A program made the translations under genes and the position numbers. A stretch of 64,000 bases of DNA from Candidatus Binatia bacterium (GTDB taxonomy: Bacteria; Desulfobacterota; Binatia; UBA1149; JAJCZL01): positions 35,319 through 99,318 of the forward strand of contig JANQEO010000072.1 of NCBI GenBank assembly GCA_028278325.1. The letters are read 5' to 3'. Of the stretch, positions 1-8,887 are shown in pieces (within the stretch, counting starts at the first letter, position 1; the number at the start of each line of letters is the position of its first letter). The notes under the pieces are model-generated. The model ran no database searches. It worked only from the letters and a program-made list of their open reading frames with translations, and was not told the DNA's origin.

Positions 1-51
1 CTGGTCAGCCATGAAAGTATCCTCCCAGTCCCGTCACTACTTGAACGCCCT

Positions 52-837
52 CTAGTCAAGTCGGCGCAGCGCCGCGCGGGCGGCCCGTGCAAGGTCAGCG
101 TCTTGATCGGCGAGGGCCCGCTCGAGCACGTCTCGCGACTCGCGATCGGCGCCGGCGATGGCTCCTAGCGCCGCCGCTGCCGCCCGTCTCACACCCGGCT
201 CCTTGTCACCGAGGACTCGGCCCTGCACTTTTCTCAGCACCGCCGGCTCGCCGGCCGCCGTCCGGCTCAAACCCGCGAGCGCCGCCAACCTTACGGCGGA
301 ATCACTGTCGTCGAGGGCCGCCAGGAAGGCCTCGGTATCGGAAACACCGAGGTTGCGCAGGCAGTACAGCGACATCTTCCTCGACTCGGCGTTCCCATCC
401 CGCGCACGAGTACGCAGAGCGGCGACAGCTTGCGGGTGAGATTCAGCGTAGCCGCATGCGATTCGTGAGGCCGACCAGCGTATGTCGCCGTCTGCACAAC
501 CCATGGCGTCACAGGCCGCGCTGAACACCCTCTCATCCACCTGCGAGCACTGCCAGAGCGCAAACGCCACACCCCAGCGAGTATCGAGAGACTCGGACTC
601 CAGACCGGCTCTTATCTTCGCCCTGAGTCCTTCGTGCTCATAGGCGGCGGCTAGGGCGTCCGCTCCACGCCTGCGCAATTCCTTCGAGTCATCGCGAAGC
701 AACTCTAGAAGAGCGCTGGCCGTTTCATGGCCCGGAACAGCGGAGCCGTCTATGAGCGCCGCGAGTACTTGCCGTTTCTCATCTACGGTTGCGCCGAGCA
801 TGGCGGCCAATCGCGAGTCTGTTTCCGGTTCCGACAT
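52..837 (-). CDS. HEAT-repeat protein
   Basis: The product has about 261 residues and is almost entirely helical repeats of the HEAT type, for example LLRDDSKELRRRGADALAAA, then repeated segments of the form 'D..A.VR..A..AL'. HEAT scaffolds bind proteins or, in phycobilin lyase-like forms, modify them; no catalytic domain is visible here. The open frame extends upstream to 948, but that N-terminus does not look like protein. The ATG at 837 (MSEPETD) begins the repeat-compatible sequence, so I chose it. It is divergent from the small membrane protein starting at 896. The specific partner is unknown, so this is a fold call and not a function call. Confidence 0.75.
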   Translation of the reverse strand: MSEPETDSRLAAMLGATVDEKRQVLAALIDGSAVPGHETASALLELLRDDSKELRRRGADALAAAYEHEGLRAKIRAGLESESLDTRWGVAFALWQCSQVDERVFSAACDAMGCADGDIRWSASRIACGYAESHPQAVAALRTRARDGNAESRKMSLYCLRNLGVSDTEAFLAALDDSDSAVRLAALAGLSRTAAGEPAVLRKVQGRVLGDKEPGVRRAAAAALGAIAGADRESRDVLERALADQDADLARAARAALRRLD

Positions 838-895
838 CGACGAAGCACTATTATTCCAATTGCCGCTCAAGCGACAACAGGCTAGTTTCACGTGG

Positions 896-1183
896 ATGTC
901 ACGGCCGGCACAGGACGGTATTACGAAGGCAGGACTTGTCGGAGGCATCGCCCTTTTGGCTGTGATCGTCTTCGTAGTCGTGAGTTCGCTTCAGTTGGAA
1001 GCATACTCTTGCGAGGTCTGCATGCGGTACAAGGGCCGCACCCAGTGCCGCACCGTGGGAGGAGCAACCCTGCAGGAGGCGCGCACCGCCGCTATCGCCA
1101 ACGCCTGTGCGTTCATTTCGAGCGGCGTCACGGACAGCCTGGCATGCACGCGCCTCGAGCCCGTCTCTGAAAACTGCCGCTGA
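896..1183 (+). CDS. Small single-span membrane protein with periplasmic Cys-containing tail
   Basis: This 95-residue protein starts at ATG 896 (MSRPAQDG). It has a short N-terminus, one hydrophobic segment at about residues 14-31 (ALLAVIVFVVVSS) and a tail with five cysteines, including CEVCMRYKG. The tail also has an Ala-rich helix (LQEARTAAIANACAF). Topology would put the cysteine tail outside the cytoplasmic membrane. The open frame extends back to 752, but that part overlaps the divergent HEAT gene antisense and has no membrane or domain character. Seven bases separate it from the downstream nitroreductase, suggesting co-transcription. I do not recognise a named family. Confidence 0.65.
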   Translation: MSRPAQDGITKAGLVGGIALLAVIVFVVVSSLQLEAYSCEVCMRYKGRTQCRTVGGATLQEARTAAIANACAFISSGVTDSLACTRLEPVSENCR

Positions 1184-1190
1184 GCCTCGC

Positions 1191-1826
1191 ATGAGCCTGG
1201 ACACCGAAACGATCGGGGAAGACGTCGCCCTACTCGAAGGCATGCGCACCGCGCGGGCTATCCGCAGATTCAAGAGCGATCCGGTGCCCCCGGAACTCAT
1301 ACGCAAAGTAGCCGAAGCCGGCACGTTCGCACCGAGTGGGGGCAACCGACAGCCCTGGGTCTTCGTTGCAGTCACCGATGCCGGCCGTCGTCGGGAGATA
1401 GCCGCTTACTACAAGAAAGCGTTCGACGCTTACATAGAACCGGCTCGGAAAGCCGCAGCCGACCCCGGCTTCCCGAGCTCGCGCCGTAAAGCGATGGAAG
1501 GAGCGATCCACCTGGCGGAGAACCTCGCGGATGTCCCCGTACACTTCTTCGTTGCCGGGTGGACGCGACGTGGGCAGGAACAACCGCAATCGATCTTTCC
1601 GGCCGTACAGAACATCCTGCTTGCGTGCCGGGCCGTCGGCCTGGGCTCCTGCCTGACGACCCTGCATCGCGCCTTCGGAAAGGAGATCGACGAGTTGCTC
1701 GGGCTGGACGAGAATCAACTCAGCTATGCGCTGCTTCCCATCGGCTGGCCGAGAGGCGCCTACACTAAACCTCTGCGACGCTCCGTCGACGAGTGTCTAT
1801 TCTTCGACCGCTACCGTAGACCCTGA
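1191..1826 (+). CDS. Nitroreductase-family flavoprotein
   Basis: The 211-residue product has the FMN-binding nitroreductase fold. The N-terminal arginine cluster RAIRRF is followed by FAPSGGNRQPW, the usual phosphate and ring-binding segment. A later stretch (QNILLACRAVGLGSC) is the dimer-interface helix region typical of the family. Such enzymes use NAD(P)H to reduce nitro, quinone or enone substrates, or act as deiodinase-like reductases; the substrate cannot be read from sequence. I chose ATG 1191 (MSLDTETIG) over the longer frame from 1107, because the upstream part overlaps the preceding gene. It converges on the thiolase at 1841. Confidence 0.85.
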   Translation: MSLDTETIGEDVALLEGMRTARAIRRFKSDPVPPELIRKVAEAGTFAPSGGNRQPWVFVAVTDAGRRREIAAYYKKAFDAYIEPARKAAADPGFPSSRRKAMEGAIHLAENLADVPVHFFVAGWTRRGQEQPQSIFPAVQNILLACRAVGLGSCLTTLHRAFGKEIDELLGLDENQLSYALLPIGWPRGAYTKPLRRSVDECLFFDRYRRP

Positions 1827-1840
1827 AGTAACGAGCCGCA

Positions 1841-3013
1841 TCAGAGACCGACGAGGGACACGAAGCTAACACATCGGCCGGGCGCACCGCCGAGGTTATG
1901 CGTAAGTCCAAGTTTCGGGCTGTCTATTTGCCGGTCCCCGGCCTCGCCTCTCAGCTGCAGCCACATCTCGTACATCATCCTCAGTCCTGAGGCGCCTATG
2001 GGGTGACCGAAAGACTTCAGGCCGCCGTCGGGGTTGACCGGCAAGGCACCGTCCAACTCGAACGTCCCCTCGAGCACATCGCGCCAGGCGCCGCCGCGCT
2101 CGGCGAAACCGAGATCCTCATAGAGAACCAACTCGGTAGGCGTGAAGCAGTCGTGGACTTCCGCCATCGACACTTGCTCCCGGGGGTTCGATACGCCGGC
2201 CTGCTTGTAGGCATCCTTTGCCGACGCTACGACTTCGGGGAAGGTCGTGAAGTCGTACTCCTGACTCAAAGGCCCTTCAGCCGGCCCGGCTACAAAAGAC
2301 AGCGCTTTGATGAACACCGGCGTGTCCGTGTACTTATGGGCGTCTTCGGCGCGCACGACGATGGCAGCTGCCGAGCCGTCGCTCACCCCCGAGCAATCCA
2401 TGATGCCGAGAGGATCGGCCACCTTGGGCGAGCACTTGATCGTTTCCAGGGGGACTTCCTTCCTGAACTGCGCTTTGGGATTCTTGGCGCCGTTCGCATG
2501 GTTCTTGTAGGCGATGCGCGAGAGAACTTCTTTGCCTGTCTCGGCATCGAGGCCGTACTTTTCGAAGTAAGCCGGCGCCAGCATCGAAAACTGCGCCGGC
2601 GCCGTCAGTGCCGCGTCGGTCCCGTCGCTAGGCGGCGGCGTTATGACGAGCCCGGAGAAACCCGAATCCTTGAGCTTTTCCACGCCGATGGCCATGACGC
2701 AGTCGTAAGCCCCCGAGGCCACCGCGTAGGCTGCGTTGCGCAGGGCTTCACTGCCGGTCGCGCAATAGTTTTCGACATGGGTGACCGGCTTGTACTGAAT
2801 CTTGAGCGGCTCCGACAGGGTGAGCCCTGACAGACTGCCCATCGTTCCGAGCCAGTAGGCATCCACGGCATCCGCGTCCACACCGGCCGACTCGTACGCT
2901 TGGTTGGCCGCGTCGACCAACAGATCTTCACTGCTTCGGTCCCAATGCTCACCGAAGGACGTGCAGCCCATCCCTACGATCGCGACCTTGTCGCATATGC
3001 CGTTGCTAGCCAT
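1841..3013 (-). CDS. SCP2-type thiolase / acetyl-CoA acetyltransferase-like
   Basis: The 390-residue product is a full-length thiolase of the SCP2/lipid-transfer type. The likely nucleophile is Cys84 in ENYCATGSEAL. His337 lies in GHPIGASG, and the C-terminal HNLGGAPGRC loop replaces the classical second-Cys CxG motif. Members cleave or form 3-ketoacyl-CoA, or catalyse related retro-aldol steps in steroid side-chain breakdown. A strong Shine-Dalgarno (GGAGGATAACG) precedes ATG 3013. The gene lies 12 bases downstream of the HMGS-like/DUF35 fusion, in the same direction. This gene order recalls the archaeal thiolase-DUF35-HMG-CoA synthase complex, but substrate and direction are unknown. Confidence 0.88.
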   Translation of the reverse strand: MASNGICDKVAIVGMGCTSFGEHWDRSSEDLLVDAANQAYESAGVDADAVDAYWLGTMGSLSGLTLSEPLKIQYKPVTHVENYCATGSEALRNAAYAVASGAYDCVMAIGVEKLKDSGFSGLVITPPPSDGTDAALTAPAQFSMLAPAYFEKYGLDAETGKEVLSRIAYKNHANGAKNPKAQFRKEVPLETIKCSPKVADPLGIMDCSGVSDGSAAAIVVRAEDAHKYTDTPVFIKALSFVAGPAEGPLSQEYDFTTFPEVVASAKDAYKQAGVSNPREQVSMAEVHDCFTPTELVLYEDLGFAERGGAWRDVLEGTFELDGALPVNPDGGLKSFGHPIGASGLRMMYEMWLQLRGEAGDRQIDSPKLGLTHNLGGAPGRCVSFVSLVGL

Positions 3014-3025
3014 GTCGTTATCCTC

Positions 3026-4441
3026 CTAGCGAGCGGGTCTCGCCTTCCAGAAATAGTTGTGAATTCCGTTAGCCGTAAACAAGCGCCTGAAGGTCATCTC
3101 CACGTCGTCTCCGATCTTGACCTTCTCGGGCTCGCAGTCGGTCAGCTCACTTTGAAAGCGGCCCCCGCCCTCGAAATCGATCATCGCAACGACCATCGGT
3201 GGCTGCGGCGTGAACGCGAGCCTGTCTACAGTGAACGTCCGCACCACGGCTTTGCGGTCAGCAAACGGCTCTTTTGTCATGTTACCAGTTGCTCCGCACT
3301 TTACACATACGATCTGGGGAGGCAGGTGAAAGGCACCGCACGATGCGCACTTTGACGCCTCGAAGCCGAACTTCCAAGTCTCCGAGCGCAAGGAGGGAGG
3401 CGCCGCAGGCCGCTCCGGATCGGGTCGCCGTGGCGGTTCGGTTTCGAGGATGCCGCGCCACTTCAAATAGGAAGAATAAGACAAGTCGTTGCGTTTGGAT
3501 TCGACCAGCGAATCCACTCGGTGAGCAGGCGTATAGGAATCGATCGCGGACGTCGTCTTCAGCAAAACGCCGTCTACACCGTCGGAGACCGACAATACCA
3601 GGATCCACTTGTCCGGTCCGACTCTGTCGAGCGCCGACGCGAGCATCAGCCCCGCGTGGGCGGCGCCGGAGTGACCCACCGTCGCCGCCATGTCCGGAAC
3701 TAGTTGTTCAGGTGACAACCCAAGCCCCTTGGCCAAGCCTGCCACGGCGCGGGGATTGGGGGCGTCGATGACAGCGGCTGCCAGCTCCGTCGGAGGTAAA
3801 CCCGCTTCGCCGAGCAAGCCCTCGGCCGCGGAAGCGAGAAGCGGCCCGTAGGCCTGAGTCAAGGCGAAGCGTTCCTCCCAGCTCTTCGGGAACTTCTCTC
3901 CGGGTAAACGCCAAGTAGACAGATACTCGAGCGTCTCCGAAAAAGTCAGGACGATCTCGGCGATGGGGTTCTCCGTCGAGACGAGGAATGCCGCGGCGGC
4001 GTCGCCGCCGGACTGTTCTCTTCCTCCTTCCGGAGCGCCGATTCTCATGTCGGAAGCGACCGCCACACAGGAGCCGCCGGCAAGCGCTGAATCGGCGGCC
4101 GCCAGTAAGGATCCGAGGCCCGACCGAACCGTGCATGCGAGATCGAGGGCGCGAACACGCGGCGGTAGGCCAAGAGCCGCGTGAACCGTGGCCGCGTTCG
4201 ACTTCTCTTGGTACGGAGGTTCTGTAGTCGCGAAGTAAAGCGCCGAGACATCCGACTTGTCGGCTCCCGCCACGCAACCGCGCGCGGCCTCGACGGCCAT
4301 CGTTACCGTGTCTTCGTCATATGATGCGACGGCCCTTTCGCCTCCCGCCGCTCTAACGCCGAGAGCATCCGCTATGGCCGACCGCTGGAGGCGGTTGAAA
4401 GGTACGTAAGCACCGTAAGATGAAATCCCTACTGTCGTCAT
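3026..4441 (-). CDS. HMG-CoA synthase-like condensing enzyme fused to a DUF35 Zn-ribbon/OB-fold domain
   Basis: The product has about 471 residues. Residues 1-330 follow the archaeal-type HMG-CoA synthase fold: a Glu in TTEPPYQ, the nucleophile Cys103 in LACTVRSG, GGDAAAAF, and a His-containing VGHSGAAHAG near the active-site His position. The C-terminal 110 residues are a DUF35 domain: a rubredoxin-like zinc ribbon (CASC near 365-368 and CVKC near 379-382) followed by an OB fold. In archaea the DUF35 protein is separate and bridges thiolase and HMG-CoA synthase; here it is fused. A GTG at 4447 also opens this frame; I prefer ATG 4441. The upstream LLM gene ends 13 bases before. Confidence 0.82.
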   Translation of the reverse strand: MTTVGISSYGAYVPFNRLQRSAIADALGVRAAGGERAVASYDEDTVTMAVEAARGCVAGADKSDVSALYFATTEPPYQEKSNAATVHAALGLPPRVRALDLACTVRSGLGSLLAAADSALAGGSCVAVASDMRIGAPEGGREQSGGDAAAAFLVSTENPIAEIVLTFSETLEYLSTWRLPGEKFPKSWEERFALTQAYGPLLASAAEGLLGEAGLPPTELAAAVIDAPNPRAVAGLAKGLGLSPEQLVPDMAATVGHSGAAHAGLMLASALDRVGPDKWILVLSVSDGVDGVLLKTTSAIDSYTPAHRVDSLVESKRNDLSYSSYLKWRGILETEPPRRPDPERPAAPPSLRSETWKFGFEASKCASCGAFHLPPQIVCVKCGATGNMTKEPFADRKAVVRTFTVDRLAFTPQPPMVVAMIDFEGGGRFQSELTDCEPEKVKIGDDVEMTFRRLFTANGIHNYFWKARPAR

Positions 4442-4453
4442 CGTCACCCGCTC

Positions 4454-5377
4454 TCAAACCTTACCGCCGAGTCCCGCCAGGCACTCGTACGACCGCTGCA
4501 TCGAGGCCTCACGATCGCGACCGGCCGGGAACACGGCGGCATAGAAATCGCTGGCGCCGGCGTCGGCCGCCCTCTCCAAACCGGCCTTGACGGTAGCCTC
4601 ATCGCCTATCAGCGCTATGTCGGCCGGCCCCTCAGCGCCTTCGGCATCGAGACAGGCCCTGTACACAGGCAACTGGCCGTAGGTAACGAACAGCTTAGCG
4701 GCCGTTTTCTTCGCCTCGTCGACATCGTCGGTTACGCAAACCGGTAAAGAACAAACCACTCGGGGCATCTCCCGTCCCGACTCTTCGGCAGCCTTGCGCA
4801 TCTCCGGAACGATCGTCTTAGAAATGTAGCCCGGCCCGGACATCCAGGTCAGCGTCCCTTCACACAGTTGCCCGCACAGACGCAGCATCTTCGGCATCAG
4901 CGCCCCGACGAAGATGCCGGGCGGCGCGGGCTCCTTGATCGTAAGCGGCGCGTTGATGTTGTAGAGCTTACCCGCCAGTTCGCAGCGACCGTCGTTCATC
5001 AATTGCTTCAGCGCCGTGATGTACTCACGCATGTGCGTGATAGGGCTGTCGTAAGACAACCCGAACATGGTCTCGATCACGACCTGGTGACTGCGCCCTA
5101 TACCGAGAGCCAAACGCCCGCCGGTCGCCACGCCCACAGTAGCGGCCTGCTGGGCCAAAGCATGAGGATGGCGGGGATAGGTCGGAACCACGGCGGTCCC
5201 CAATTCGATCCGCTCGGTCTTTTGCCCGGCGAGGGCCAGTACAGTAAGCGCATCGAGACTGAAGATGTTGGCCAGCCATGCCGCCGCAAAGCCGTCGCGC
5301 TCGGCCGTTACTATCCGGTCGACCGCCTGGTCGAGGCTCTCTCCGTCGCCGCCGCCGAGGGCCAATCCGATCTTCAC
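4454..5377 (-). CDS. LLM-class (luciferase-like) F420/FMN-dependent oxidoreductase
   Basis: The 307-residue TIM-barrel protein has family landmarks: an N-terminal beta strand MKIGLALGGG, LGTAVVPTYPRHP, the substrate-loop segment LALGIGRSHQ, and a C-terminal region typical of F420-dependent reductases. Members move hydride between F420 (or FMN) and alcohols, aldehydes or imines. The start is GTG 5377, supported by GGGAGGAACGAAATC just upstream. It is the first gene of a leftward run with the HMGS/DUF35 fusion and SCP2 thiolase, and is divergent from the MBL gene at 5562. A second LLM gene lies at 12547. Cofactor preference is inferred from family resemblance only. Confidence 0.82.
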   Translation of the reverse strand: MKIGLALGGGDGESLDQAVDRIVTAERDGFAAAWLANIFSLDALTVLALAGQKTERIELGTAVVPTYPRHPHALAQQAATVGVATGGRLALGIGRSHQVVIETMFGLSYDSPITHMREYITALKQLMNDGRCELAGKLYNINAPLTIKEPAPPGIFVGALMPKMLRLCGQLCEGTLTWMSGPGYISKTIVPEMRKAAEESGREMPRVVCSLPVCVTDDVDEAKKTAAKLFVTYGQLPVYRACLDAEGAEGPADIALIGDEATVKAGLERAADAGASDFYAAVFPAGRDREASMQRSYECLAGLGGKV

Positions 5378-5561
5378 GATTTCGTTCCTCCCTTTCTCGT
5401 GCGCTGTCGCGCCCGAGCTTTCATACGCGAGCCCGCCCTCGGGTCAGACAGCGCGAAACCGACAATAAATTACACACGCCAAGCAAAGAAAAACCGGCCT
5501 CCCCTCTGCTCGTTGGCAGAGGCTCTCCGCTCGGATAAACGACAGATGGTCGTACCCGACG

Positions 5562-6518
5562 ATGGCGGATTGGAAATACACGACCGGCCTCCACGATCTC
5601 GGCAACGATTGCTACGCCTACCTACAGCCGGACGGTTCTTGGGGATGGAGTAACGCGGGCTTGATCACCGGTTCGGGCACGTCGCTGCTCGTCGACACTC
5701 TGTTCGACGTGCCTCTGACGCGCAGGATGCTCGACGCGATGGCGGATGTAACTGCAGGGGCGCCGATCGCAACCCTGGTCAACACCCACGCCAACGGAGA
5801 CCATTGCTGGGGCAACGAGCTGCTGGCTGACCGAGAAATCGTCGCCTCACGAGCCTGCCGTGACGAGATGATGGAGTTCCAGCCATCGATGCTCAAGGTC
5901 TTCGTCGAAGCCGAGGGACTCGGGCCCGCAGGCGACTTCGCGCGCCGGTGCTTCGCCGCTTTCGATTTCGACGGTATTACCCTCACCCCGCCCAACCGGG
6001 TCTTCGAGGGAAGCCTGCAACTGGACGTCGGCGGCAAACAAGTAGAGCTTGTCGAAGTAGGCCCAGCTCATACCCTCGGCGACGTGCTCGTCTTCGTGCC
6101 CGAGGAAAAGACGGTGTTCACGGGCGACATCCTTTTCATAGAGGGAACGCCCATCATGTGGGCCGGGCCCGTCGCAAACTGGATCGCGGCCTGCGACCTC
6201 ATCATCGAAGCGGACATCGAGACCGTCGTGCCCGGCCACGGGCCGGTGACCGACAAACGAGGAGTCGAAAGAGTCCGCGAATATCTCGTCTACATTCGCG
6301 ACGAGGCCCGCAAACGTTTCGACGCGGGGATGTCGGCCTCCGACGCGGCCAAGGACATCTCGACCGCCGAGTTCAGCGGCTGGGGCGAAGCGGAGCGAAT
6401 CGCCGTGAACGTGGACACCCTCTACCGTGAGTTCAGCGGTAGCAGCGAACGCCCCGACGCCATCGCCCTGTTCGGCCTGATGGCCGAACTCGACGAGACG
6501 CTCAGACCCTCTCGATAA
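5562..6518 (+). CDS. MBL-fold metallo-hydrolase (HxNxDH variant)
   Basis: The product has 318 residues. The metal motif reads [10 protein letters not shown] at residues 75-84, so the usual HxHxDH is H76-x-N78-x-D80-H81. Later ligands are visible as the His in GPAHTLGD, the Asp in FTGDILF and the His in VVPGHGPV. The C-terminal 100 residues are helical (VRE..., [13 protein letters not shown]), as in MBL hydrolases that contain an extra helical region. These enzymes hydrolyse esters, lactones or thioesters; a CoA-thioester or lactone substrate would fit the setting, but that is inference. The last 17 bases overlap the converging thiolase gene. Confidence 0.85.
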   Translation: MADWKYTTGLHDLGNDCYAYLQPDGSWGWSNAGLITGSGTSLLVDTLFDVPLTRRMLDAMADVTAGAPIATLVNTHANGDHCWGNELLADREIVASRACRDEMMEFQPSMLKVFVEAEGLGPAGDFARRCFAAFDFDGITLTPPNRVFEGSLQLDVGGKQVELVEVGPAHTLGDVLVFVPEEKTVFTGDILFIEGTPIMWAGPVANWIAACDLIIEADIETVVPGHGPVTDKRGVERVREYLVYIRDEARKRFDAGMSASDAAKDISTAEFSGWGEAERIAVNVDTLYREFSGSSERPDAIALFGLMAELDETLRPSR

Positions 6519-7734
6519 TCGTCGCGATCCCCATACCGCCGCCGATGCACATCGTGATCAAGGCGGTACTCTTGTCCTGACGTTCGAGCTCGTCGAGCGC
6601 CGTGCCGATCAGCATGCCGCCGGTGGCCCCCAGCGGATGACCGTAAGCTATGGCCCCGCCGTTTACGTTGACGATGTCGGGATCGATGCCGGAATCCTTT
6701 ATCAGCTTGAGCGGCACCGCAGCGAAGGCCTCGTTGACCTCGACCAGGTCGATATCGCTCCAGCTCATGCCGGCCTTGGACAGAGCCGCTTCCGAGGAAG
6801 GACCGGGTGCCGTCAACATGATAACGGGCTCATCTCCTGCCGTTGCCATGGAGATGACCTTCGCCCGGGGCTTTATTCCACCGTGCTCGGCCACGTACTT
6901 GTCCGACGCAACGAGAACCGCCGAGGCGCCGTCCACGATGCCGCTGGAGTTGCCGGCAGTGTGCACGTGGTTGATCTTGCCCACGTTCGGATAAGTCGAT
7001 TCGGCTTTCTGGTCGAAGCTCTGGCTGTCACCCTTCTGCACGTAGTCGCCCATCTGGGCAAAGGACGGCTCGAGCTGGGAAAGAGTCTCCGTGGTCGTGC
7101 CTGGACGAGGATGCTCATCGTTGCCGAGCACCATGTTTCCCTCGAGATCCCTGACCGGGATGATGCTTCCCTTCAGACGACCCGATTCGATGGCCTCGGT
7201 CGCCCGCGCCTGGCTCCGCGCCGCGAACTGGTCGACGTCGCCACGCGAGAAACCTTCTTTGGTGGCGATCAAATCGGCTGAGATGCCCTGCGGCACGAGC
7301 GGATACTGTTCACGCAGATGCGGATTGTGTCCGTCCAGTCCGGACTTGTCTGCACCCATCGGATGGCGTGACATGCTCTCGACACCACCGCCCACGACCA
7401 GGTCCTGGAACCCAGCAGCGCAGCCCATCATCGCGAAGTTGACCGCCTGTTGTCCCGATCCGCAGTATCGATTCAGGCTCACACCGGTGACCTCGGTCGG
7501 CCAGCCGGCGGCCAGCACCGCCAGACGCCCGATACAGCCGCCCTGCTCGCCGACTTCCGTGACACAACCACAGACGACGTCCTCTACGTCCTTGGGATCA
7601 AACTCCACCCTCTCGGGCAAGGCGTTGAGGCAGGTTGCGAGAAGTTCCTGGGGATGAGTCTCGTGCAGGGCCCCCGAACTCTTGCCCTTGCCTCGCGGCG
7701 TGCGAACGGCGTCCAATATGTATGCGTTACCCAC
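6502..7734 (-). CDS. Acetyl-CoA C-acyltransferase (classical thiolase)
   Basis: The 410-residue product is a classical degradative thiolase. The nucleophile Cys91 lies in [10 protein letters not shown], His366 in [10 protein letters not shown], and the second catalytic Cys396 in MCIGGGMG. All three catalytic residues are present and the length is normal for FadA/acetyl-CoA acetyltransferase. It should cleave 3-ketoacyl-CoA to acetyl-CoA plus a shortened acyl-CoA. The start is GTG 7734, preceded by GGAGGATTGCC. It is divergent from the SDR/MaoC operon at 7861, which would supply the preceding hydration and oxidation steps. Its 3' end overlaps the MBL gene by 17 bases in convergent orientation. 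Confidence 0.93.
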   Translation of the reverse strand: MGNAYILDAVRTPRGKGKSSGALHETHPQELLATCLNALPERVEFDPKDVEDVVCGCVTEVGEQGGCIGRLAVLAAGWPTEVTGVSLNRYCGSGQQAVNFAMMGCAAGFQDLVVGGGVESMSRHPMGADKSGLDGHNPHLREQYPLVPQGISADLIATKEGFSRGDVDQFAARSQARATEAIESGRLKGSIIPVRDLEGNMVLGNDEHPRPGTTTETLSQLEPSFAQMGDYVQKGDSQSFDQKAESTYPNVGKINHVHTAGNSSGIVDGASAVLVASDKYVAEHGGIKPRAKVISMATAGDEPVIMLTAPGPSSEAALSKAGMSWSDIDLVEVNEAFAAVPLKLIKDSGIDPDIVNVNGGAIAYGHPLGATGGMLIGTALDELERQDKSTALITMCIGGGMGIATIIERV

Positions 7735-7860
7735 GGCAATCCTCCATTTCGATACCGGCTGCCCGCCGGCGGGGCTGATCTGTTCGTATGACGCGCACCT
7801 TTACTTATTGCAAGACCATGCATACAGTCCAGCGATTCGCTAAACGGAGGTTTCAAGCAG

Positions 7861-8781
7861 ATGTCTGATTCGGATCGGTTCGGATTGAAGGGCCGCACGG
7901 CCTTGATTACTGGCGCCGGTGGGGGGCTGGGACGCCAACACGCCCTTCTATTCGCAAAGCACGGCGCCAACGTGGTCGTCAACGATCTCGGCGGCTCGAC
8001 TGACGGCACGGGAGCCGGCAGCGAGATGGCCGACCAGGTCGTCGAGGAGATCAAGGCGGGGGGCGGCAACGCCGTGGCCAACTACGATTCGGTGGCGACC
8101 ATGGAAGGCGGCCAGAACATGATAAAGACCGCCATCGACAACTTCGGCTCCATCGACATAGTCGTCAACAACGCGGGGATCCTGCGCGACATCAGCTTCA
8201 TGAAGCAGGAAGAGAAGGACTGGGACCTCGTATTCGCCGTGCACGTCAAGGGCGCGTTCTGCGTCACCAAGGCAGCCTGGCCGCACATGCGCGAAAACGG
8301 CTACGGAAGAGTGATCATGACGTCATCGGCGTCGGGCATCTACGGCAACTTTGGCCAGACAAACTACTCGGCAGCCAAGATGGCCTTGGTCGGCCTCGGA
8401 CAAACACTGGCCCTCGAGGGAGAGAAGTACAACATACGCACCAACGTGATCGCGCCTGTAGCCATCAGCCGCATGACTGAATCGATCATGCCGCCCAACG
8501 TGCACGACATGATCAAGCCCGAGTTCGTGTCCCCGTTGGTCGTTTACTTGTGCTCGGACGGAATCGACGTCAACGGCGAGGTGTTCGAGGTGGGCGCCGG
8601 CGCGTTCTCGCGTCTCGAGTGGATACGCGCCAAGGGGCTGACCATCAAGCCCGGAGATGGCGACATCACCACCGAATCGATCGCCGACGGTTGGGCTGCG
8701 GTCAACGACATGACCGGGGCTGACACCGTTCGCAGCATTGGAGAATCGACCCAGGCGACACTGGCTCACATCATGTCGTGA
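7861..8781 (+). CDS. SDR-family 3-hydroxyacyl-CoA dehydrogenase (peroxisomal MFE-2-like)
   Basis: The 306-residue short-chain dehydrogenase has the NAD-binding motif TGAGGGLG at residues 17-24, NNAG near 103-106, a catalytic Ser near 156, and Tyr169/Lys173 in YSAAK. The HGANVVVNDLGG strand followed by a long insert is characteristic of the dehydrogenase half of multifunctional enzyme type 2 (17-beta-HSD4-like), which acts on (3R)-hydroxyacyl-CoA. A good ribosome site (GGAGG) precedes ATG 7861. The next gene is a MaoC-type hydratase 2, the domain fused to this one in eukaryotic MFE-2, which supports the assignment. Likely step: (3R)-hydroxyacyl-CoA to 3-ketoacyl-CoA. Confidence 0.9.
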   Translation: MSDSDRFGLKGRTALITGAGGGLGRQHALLFAKHGANVVVNDLGGSTDGTGAGSEMADQVVEEIKAGGGNAVANYDSVATMEGGQNMIKTAIDNFGSIDIVVNNAGILRDISFMKQEEKDWDLVFAVHVKGAFCVTKAAWPHMRENGYGRVIMTSSASGIYGNFGQTNYSAAKMALVGLGQTLALEGEKYNIRTNVIAPVAISRMTESIMPPNVHDMIKPEFVSPLVVYLCSDGIDVNGEVFEVGAGAFSRLEWIRAKGLTIKPGDGDITTESIADGWAAVNDMTGADTVRSIGESTQATLAHIMS

Positions 8782-8803
8782 GAACCTGAGGTCCGAATTG
8801 CAG

Positions 8804-8833
8804 CCCGAGGGGACCTTCGGAGGTCCTCTCGGG
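8804..8833 (+). other. Strong intergenic stem-loop between the SDR and MaoC genes
   Basis: Two 13-base arms, 8804-8816 and 8821-8833, pair with one G-T wobble around a four-base TCGG loop. No T-tract follows, so it is not a classical intrinsic terminator. It could stabilise the upstream mRNA, set unequal expression of two genes in one operon, or be a REP-like element. The stem is visible directly; the role is inference. Confidence 0.55.
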
Positions 8834-8887
8834 CGTATCGGCGGGCTGAGCGCGCACGGCGCCACCGTCAGACAAGGAGACTATATT

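Noticed and set aside
2003..2830. 275-residue plus-strand open frame
   Set aside because: Antisense to the SCP2 thiolase; Arg/Gly-rich with no motif.
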